From Nonomuraea cypriaca (GTDB taxonomy: Bacteria > Actinomycetota > Actinomycetes > Streptosporangiales > Streptosporangiaceae): a DNA stretch of 38,958 bases. Positions 34,400 to 38,958 of the stretch are shown piece by piece. Below the pieces are notes generated by a model, which worked only from the letters and a program-made list of their open reading frames with translations, had not been told where the DNA came from and did not search any database. A program made the translations under genes and the position numbers. Position 1 is the first letter of the stretch. Each line of letters opens with the position of its first letter. The stretch covers positions 1-38,958 of the forward strand of contig NZ_JADOGI010000093.1 of NCBI RefSeq assembly GCF_015645445.1, written 5' to 3'.

Positions 34400-35053
34400 T
34401 CAGCGGCCCAGGACCGACCGGACGCCCGTGCGCACAAGGGATGCGTGCAGGTCGAGCAGAAGTGTGGACAATTCCCTGGCCACCTCGTCGGCCTCGCCGA
34501 TCGCGCCGGGGGCACGCCGCTTCAGTATGGGCGCGACCGTCTGCTCGACGAGGCCGCACTCGCGTTCGGCCGCCGCCTTGACCGCGCGCAGGTGCCTGGC
34601 GCGCAGGCCGAAGCGGGCCAGGGCGCCGACGCTGCGGGCGACATTGAGCGCCTCCTCGTCGTAGCGCCTGGCCACCGGTTCGAGCAGGCCGTAGTCCTCC
34701 AGCTCGGCGAGCGTCTCCTCGTCGATCCCGGCGGCCTCGAGCAGCTCGGCCCGGCTGAGCCTGATCTCCTGCTTGTCCTGCAGGGCACGCGGGCGGCCGA
34801 AGCCCTCGGCCATCTTGTCCTTGATCACGCGCAGCGGCAGATAGTGGTCACGCTGCTCGGTCAGGATGAAACGCAACTGCTCGACGTGCAGGTGCGTGAA
34901 CTTGCGATAGCCGGAGGGGCTGCGCTCGGGCTCGATCAGCCCTTCGCCCTCCAAGAACCGGATCTTGGAGATCGTCACATCGGGGAACTCGCCCTGCAGC
35001 AGAGCGAGCACCTCCCCGATGCTCATGTGCGAGCGTGCCGCCTGGGAGCTCAT
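34400..35053 (-). CDS. ftsR: FtsR-like MerR regulator
   Basis: 217 residues. It has a MerR winged helix (MSIGEVLALLQGEFPDVTIS, KIRFLEGEGLIEPERSPSGY, RKFTHLHVEQLRFILTEQRD), then a linker and a helical effector domain (LSRAELLEAAGIDEETLAEL, EDYGLLEPVARRYDEEALNV). It resembles FtsR (Rv1828 type), an activator of the cell-division gene ftsZ in Corynebacteriales; whether that role holds here is inferred from the locus. ATG 35053 overlaps the TGA of the garA-like gene (ATGA), so the two are coupled. No target operator is evident within the window. Confidence 0.9.
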   Translation of the reverse strand: MSSQAARSHMSIGEVLALLQGEFPDVTISKIRFLEGEGLIEPERSPSGYRKFTHLHVEQLRFILTEQRDHYLPLRVIKDKMAEGFGRPRALQDKQEIRLSRAELLEAAGIDEETLAELEDYGLLEPVARRYDEEALNVARSVGALARFGLRARHLRAVKAAAERECGLVEQTVAPILKRRAPGAIGEADEVARELSTLLLDLHASLVRTGVRSVLGR

Positions 35054-35562
35054 GCGCCGGCGTTGCCTCGCATCAGGAAGACCAGGCGGAACTTGCCGAT
35101 CTGCACCTCGTCTCCGGAGTGCAGGGGAACCTCCTCGATCCGCTCCCTGTTGACGTAGGTGCCGTTGAGGCTGCCCACGTCGCGGACGGAGAACTGGCCG
35201 CCGCGGTGGCGGTAGAACTCGACGTGGCGGCGGGAGACCGTGATGTCGTCGAGGAAGATGTCGCTCTCCGGATGGCGCCCCGTCGTGGTCAGCTCCTTGT
35301 CGAGCCGGAAACGACTCCCCTGGTTGGGGCCCCTGGTCACCGTGAGCAACGCCGCGCCCGGCGGCAGCTGCTCGACCAGCGCCCGCTCGGCCAAGAGCAT
35401 GTCGCCTGTCTCAGCCTCGTACGCCTCGATTCCCGCGACGGAGATCGTCGAGGTGGTATCCCCGGCGACCTCGGGCCTGGTCAGCGGCGACCCACAACGG
35501 GAACAGAAACGGGCATCCTCGGGGTTGGCGTGCCCGCACTGCGTGCAGTAGACGCTCGGCAT
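35050..35562 (-). CDS. garA: GarA-like FHA-domain protein
   Basis: 170 residues from ATG 35562. An N-terminal zinc ribbon (YCTQCGHANPEDARFCSRCG) is followed by a short flexible segment with DTTSTIS, aligning with the phosphorylated ETTS site of mycobacterial GarA, then a forkhead-associated domain (TTGRHPESDIFLDDITVSRR, HVEFYRHRGG, DVGSLNGTYVNRE). In mycobacteria GarA, phosphorylated by PknB/PknG, switches 2-oxoglutarate dehydrogenase and glutamate dehydrogenase. The zinc ribbon is extra compared with the mycobacterial protein. AGGAGG lies 12 nt upstream of the start. It overlaps ftsR by 4 nt. The 260-bp upstream gap holds no gene. Confidence 0.9.
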   Translation of the reverse strand: MPSVYCTQCGHANPEDARFCSRCGSPLTRPEVAGDTTSTISVAGIEAYEAETGDMLLAERALVEQLPPGAALLTVTRGPNQGSRFRLDKELTTTGRHPESDIFLDDITVSRRHVEFYRHRGGQFSVRDVGSLNGTYVNRERIEEVPLHSGDEVQIGKFRLVFLMRGNAGA

Positions 35563-35822
35563 CGATCGGCTCGGCCTCCTACCGCGAAGACGCGGCGACG
35601 GTGCTTTGGGGCGCGCCTCGCTTCGCTTTTTCAAGTTTGCGAATGCCGCAACTTACGCTGATCAGCGGCAAAGGTCAAGGCGGGGCGCTGGACTCGGGTT
35701 TGGACGCAGACAAAGTTACCGCCGCTCCCGCCCCGTGGTCCATGCCGCCGCGCGTTTCTACATTACGATCTTGCGGCGCTCTGTGCGACATGCCGGCGGT
35801 GAACACGCTGCGTGAGCGCCGA

Positions 35823-38327
35823 TCAACCGGCGGCCTGCTCGACGATCCGCGCCCAGCGTTCGAGCAGACTCTGGGCGGCGTCCACGTCGGAGGCCTCGGC
35901 CCACAGGTCGGTGACGGCCTCGGTGGCGGCGGGCAGGACCAGCACCCAGCTCCCGTCGTCGCGGGCCACGCGCACCCCGTCGGTGGTGTCGATGCGGTGG
36001 CCCTCGGGCTCGGACTCGGCCGCTTCGATGACCGAGCGCATGACCGCGCCCTTGGCCGCCCACGGCGTGGGGATGCCGCGCTTGAGCAGCTTGACCTCGG
36101 GGATCCTGGCGTCGATCTGGCTGAGCGACAGGCGGGTGCGGGCCACCAGCCCCAGCAGGCGCATGAACGCGGCCAGCCCGTCGATGGCCGGGCTGAACTC
36201 CGGCACCACGAACCCGCCGCGCCCGTCAGCCGCGAAGATCATGTCGTGGCCCGCGGCGGCCGAGGTGAGGGCGTCGAGCGCGGTGGAGGTCCACTGCACC
36301 TGTACGCCGTGGAAGCGGCACACCTGCTCGGCGACCCGGGTCGTGGTGACGGGGAGCGCCACCTGGCCGCCCCTGCGCTCGGCGGCGACGAGGTCGAGCA
36401 CGACGAGCAGGGCGCGTTCCTCGTTGATGAGCTGGCCCATCTCGTCCACGAGGGCGATGCGCTCCCCGACCGGGTCGAACCGCACGCCGAACGCCGCCCG
36501 CGACGAGCTGACGAGCTCGGACAGGCGCTGCAGATCGCGTCGGCGCTCGGCCAGCGTCTCGGTGGGCGAGACGTCGTCGAGACGGGCGTTCACGGTCAGC
36601 ACGTCCACGCCGACGCGGCCCAGCAGCGTGGGCAGGACCAGGGACGAGGTACCGCCGGCGCAGTCGACGACGACCTTCATGTCCCTGACCCCGGTCATGC
36701 CGACCTGGCGCAGCAGTTCGTGGGTGTAGTCCTCGACGGCCCTGGCCGGGTAGGCCAGCTCGGCGATCTCGCCGGGGAAGGCGCGGCGGAACTCCTGGCG
36801 GGAGAAGACCCGCTCCAGCTTGCGCTGGGCGGCCGGGGGCAGGTCGGCGCCGCGGTCGTCCATGATGACGATGTCGACGCTCTGGGGGTCGCCCGGCGTG
36901 GTGCGCAGCGCGATGCCGCCCGCGGCAGACTCCCTGGCGGTGTGGAAGCGGGCCACTGGCAGCGGGGCGGCCTCCAGGTCCAGCACGTTGATGGCGCTGG
37001 CGGTGAGCGCGCCGATGACGGCCCGCTTGAGCGCCCTGGCGGCCAGCGAGCAGTCACGCGAGGTGACGATGGACTCGCCCTTCTTGAGCGTGGTGGCGTA
37101 CGCGCTGGCCAGGCGGACGCACAGCTCGGCGGTGATCTCGACGTTGACCAGGCCGCTGACGCCGCGGGGGCCGAACAGGTTGCGCTGCCCGCGCGACTCC
37201 CAGATGACGCTGGTGTTGACGACCGCGCCGGCCTCGATGGTCTTGAACGGGTAAACCTTGACGCCGCTGGAGACGTACGCCTCGGCTTCGATGACGCATT
37301 CGTCGCCGATGACGGCGTTCTCCTCGATGCGGGCGCCGGCCATCACGTCGGTGCTCTTGCCGATGACGCAGCCGCGCAGGTGGGCGCCGGGGCCGAGGTA
37401 GACGTTGTCGTGGACGATGGCGCGGTGCAGGAAGGCGCCCTCGCGGACGACGGCGTTGTTGCCCAGCACGGTGTACTCGCGCAGCTCGGCCCCCGCCTCG
37501 ACCTTGGCGTAGTCGCCGATGAGGAGCGGGCCCTTGAGCACGGCGTCGGAGTCGACCGTGGCGGACTCGGCGACCCAGACGCCGGGCGAGAGCTCGAAGC
37601 CGCCGATGTCCAGGGCGACCTTCCCTGACAGGGCGTCGGCCTGGGCCTTGAGGTAGCTGTCGTGGGAGCCGACGTCCTCCCAGTAGCCGTCGGCCACGTA
37701 GCCGTAGATGGGGGCGCCGCGGTCGAGGAGGGCGGGGAAGACGTCGGAGGACCAGTCGACCGGCTCGCCGGGGGCCACGGAGTCGAGGACCTCGGGCTCC
37801 ATGACGTAGATGCCGGTGTTGACGGTGTCGGAGAAGACCTGGCCCCAGGTGGGCTTCTCCAGGAAGCGCTGAACGCGTCCGCCCTCGTCGACGATGATGA
37901 TCCCGAACTCGAGGGGGTTGGGTACGCGTTTCAGACCGATAGTGACAAGAGCCGAATTTTCGCGATGAAACCGGACCATGTCGGATAAGTCGATATCTGT
38001 GAGGGCATCGCCGGAGATGACCAGGAAACGGTCGTCGCGGAGTCGGTCGGCGGCGTTCTTGACGCTGCCCGCGGTTCCGAGGGGGAGGTCCTCCGTGGCG
38101 TACTGGAGGCTCATGCCCAGCTCGTCGCCGTCACCGAAGTAGTTGCGCACGAGGGCCGCCAGGAACTGGAGCGTCACCACCGTCTCGGTGACGCCGTGCC
38201 GCTTGAGCAGCCGGAGCACGTGCTCCATGATCGGGCGGTTGACCACGGGGAGCAGAGGCTTGGGCTGGTTGGCGGTCATCGGACGCAGCCGAGTGCCCTC
38301 CCCGCCCGCCATGACGACCGCCTTCAC
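35823..38327 (-). CDS. Sugar-1-P nucleotidyltransferase fused to a degenerate phosphomutase
   Basis: 834 residues. Residues ~1-235 are an NTP-transferase (MAGGEGTRLRPMTANQPKPL, GDALTDIDLSDMV, FLEKPTW, NTGIYVME), ~250-370 a left-handed beta-helix of hexapeptide repeats, and ~380-830 a phosphohexomutase fold. In the last, the phosphoserine loop TASHNP is replaced by RTTPGDPQ and the DxDxDR metal loop by FDPVGER, so mutase activity is unlikely. It probably makes GDP-mannose (or UDP-/dTDP-sugar) for polyprenyl-phosphate and glycolipid synthesis; the actinobacterial family is annotated as mannose-1-phosphate guanylyltransferase. GTG 38327 has AAGGAG 7 nt upstream, within 5 nt of the preceding pgsA-like stop. 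Confidence 0.87.
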   Translation of the reverse strand: MKAVVMAGGEGTRLRPMTANQPKPLLPVVNRPIMEHVLRLLKRHGVTETVVTLQFLAALVRNYFGDGDELGMSLQYATEDLPLGTAGSVKNAADRLRDDRFLVISGDALTDIDLSDMVRFHRENSALVTIGLKRVPNPLEFGIIIVDEGGRVQRFLEKPTWGQVFSDTVNTGIYVMEPEVLDSVAPGEPVDWSSDVFPALLDRGAPIYGYVADGYWEDVGSHDSYLKAQADALSGKVALDIGGFELSPGVWVAESATVDSDAVLKGPLLIGDYAKVEAGAELREYTVLGNNAVVREGAFLHRAIVHDNVYLGPGAHLRGCVIGKSTDVMAGARIEENAVIGDECVIEAEAYVSSGVKVYPFKTIEAGAVVNTSVIWESRGQRNLFGPRGVSGLVNVEITAELCVRLASAYATTLKKGESIVTSRDCSLAARALKRAVIGALTASAINVLDLEAAPLPVARFHTARESAAGGIALRTTPGDPQSVDIVIMDDRGADLPPAAQRKLERVFSRQEFRRAFPGEIAELAYPARAVEDYTHELLRQVGMTGVRDMKVVVDCAGGTSSLVLPTLLGRVGVDVLTVNARLDDVSPTETLAERRRDLQRLSELVSSSRAAFGVRFDPVGERIALVDEMGQLINEERALLVVLDLVAAERRGGQVALPVTTTRVAEQVCRFHGVQVQWTSTALDALTSAAAGHDMIFAADGRGGFVVPEFSPAIDGLAAFMRLLGLVARTRLSLSQIDARIPEVKLLKRGIPTPWAAKGAVMRSVIEAAESEPEGHRIDTTDGVRVARDDGSWVLVLPAATEAVTDLWAEASDVDAAQSLLERWARIVEQAAG

Positions 38328-38331
38328 CCGA

Positions 38332-38913
38332 TCACTCCTTTTTGGCCGCGGTTACGAGTTGGCGCACCTGTATCACATACAACACGCCTGCCCACCAGTA
38401 CAGGCCCGTTCCCCAAAGGGCGAAGGCCCACCCGACAATTCGGGCTATATCGGCATACCACCCGGAGTGGGAGGCAAGGAAGAGGAGAGGGAAGGCGTAC
38501 ATGAGGTTGAACATGGCGGCCTTGCCCAGGAAATGCACCTGAAGTGCCTTATAGCCGTGTTTGCGAAGTACGGGGATGAAACACGCGACGAAGAGTTCCC
38601 GGCCCAGGATGACGGCCACCAGCCACCAGGGGATGACGTCCCGGATCAGCAACGCGAGAATGGTGGCGAACACGTAGAGCTTGTCGGCCGCGGGATCGAT
38701 GATCCGGCCGAGCCTGCTGGTCTGGTTGAACGCCCGCGCGATCTTTCCGTCGAGCCAGTCGGTGAAACCGGCGGCCGCGAGGATCGCGATGGCCCACCCG
38801 TCCGCCTTGGGCCCGAGAACCAACCAGAGGAACACGGGCACGCCCAGGAGGCGCAGGAAGCTCAGCAGGTTGGGAACCGTCCAGATCCGGTCCTCGGCGG
38901 AAGTTTCGCTCAC
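38332..38913 (-). CDS. CDP-alcohol phosphatidyltransferase
   Basis: 193 residues, integral membrane, with about five hydrophobic segments. The CDP-alcohol motif is complete: DWLDGKIARAFNQTSRLG followed by RIIDPAAD, giving D-x2-DG-x2-AR-x8-G-x3-D-x3-D. It transfers a phosphatidyl group from CDP-diacylglycerol, or works as a related phosphatidylinositol or glycerol synthase; the exact acceptor cannot be told. It resembles the PgsA2-like protein of the mycobacterial garA region and the homologue upstream of the mannose-1-phosphate guanylyltransferase in Streptomyces. Start GTG 38913 (MSETSAEDRIWTVPNLLSFL); only 45 bp of upstream sequence are in the window. Confidence 0.9.
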   Translation of the reverse strand: MSETSAEDRIWTVPNLLSFLRLLGVPVFLWLVLGPKADGWAIAILAAAGFTDWLDGKIARAFNQTSRLGRIIDPAADKLYVFATILALLIRDVIPWWLVAVILGRELFVACFIPVLRKHGYKALQVHFLGKAAMFNLMYAFPLLFLASHSGWYADIARIVGWAFALWGTGLYWWAGVLYVIQVRQLVTAAKKE

Positions 38914-38958
38914 GCAGCAGACCCTACTGCGTGGACCTCCCGCCCAGCGGCCCCCAAC

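Overview
The window is very GC-rich (about 70 %) and reads as a stretch of actinobacterial chromosome. The gene content fits Streptosporangiales, with a Nonomuraea-like genus as my best guess: HelR-type helicase, ROK regulators, a conservon-type small GTPase, a DUF5999 protein, futalosine-independent menaquinone genes, and a gcvP-ResR-DUF151-FtsR-GarA block. No rRNA, tRNA, IS element, prophage or CRISPR array is visible. Nearly every protein family is ordinary for the group. The genus is an inference from gene content only.

Layout. Positions 1-666 hold no gene I can support. 667-3075 is a HelD/HelR helicase on the minus strand, divergent from a ROK repressor that has a clear palindromic operator just in front of its start. 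4388-8688 is a minus-strand run of GntR regulator, L-talarate/galactarate dehydratase, polytopic GT-C-like glycosyltransferase, Lrp/AsnC regulator and conservon-type GTPase; the three distal genes (4388-7523) overlap by 4 nt. 8946-9812 is an atypical terpene synthase preceded by a short leader-like ORF.

9938-15171 is the most unusual part. A TPR-CHAT (caspase-like) protease is divergent from a cytoplasmic S8 subtilase, an ECF-like sigma factor and a small acidic protein. The shared promoter region has a 31-bp inverted repeat, and a hairpin appears to cover the sigma factor's ribosome binding site. The layout resembles the effector side of the Craspase (type III-E CRISPR) pathway without any CRISPR component. 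I infer a proteolysis-controlled transcription switch, possibly for stress or defence.

15350-18606 has a PP2C phosphatase and an M24 peptidase (minus) and a PAS-SpoIIE phosphatase (plus), followed by a 5'-3' exonuclease-like protein. 19654-23471 holds menD-menC (overlapping, minus) divergent from menE (plus). 23515-25409 has a small exported protein and a major sigma-70 factor. 25651-29760 is a series of small genes: secreted NTF2-like protein, TetR regulator, DUF5999 protein, alpha/beta hydrolase, small membrane protein, and a TPR protein whose 3' end has been tandemly repeated.

29868-38913 (all minus) is a conserved actinobacterial block: CDP-alcohol phosphatidyltransferase, a sugar nucleotidyltransferase fused to a degenerate phosphomutase domain, GarA-like FHA protein, FtsR-like MerR regulator, DUF151 nuclease, Rv1830-like MerR regulator, and gcvP under a tandem glycine riboswitch. 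These genes link cell-envelope precursor supply, cell-division control and glycine/2-oxoglutarate metabolism.
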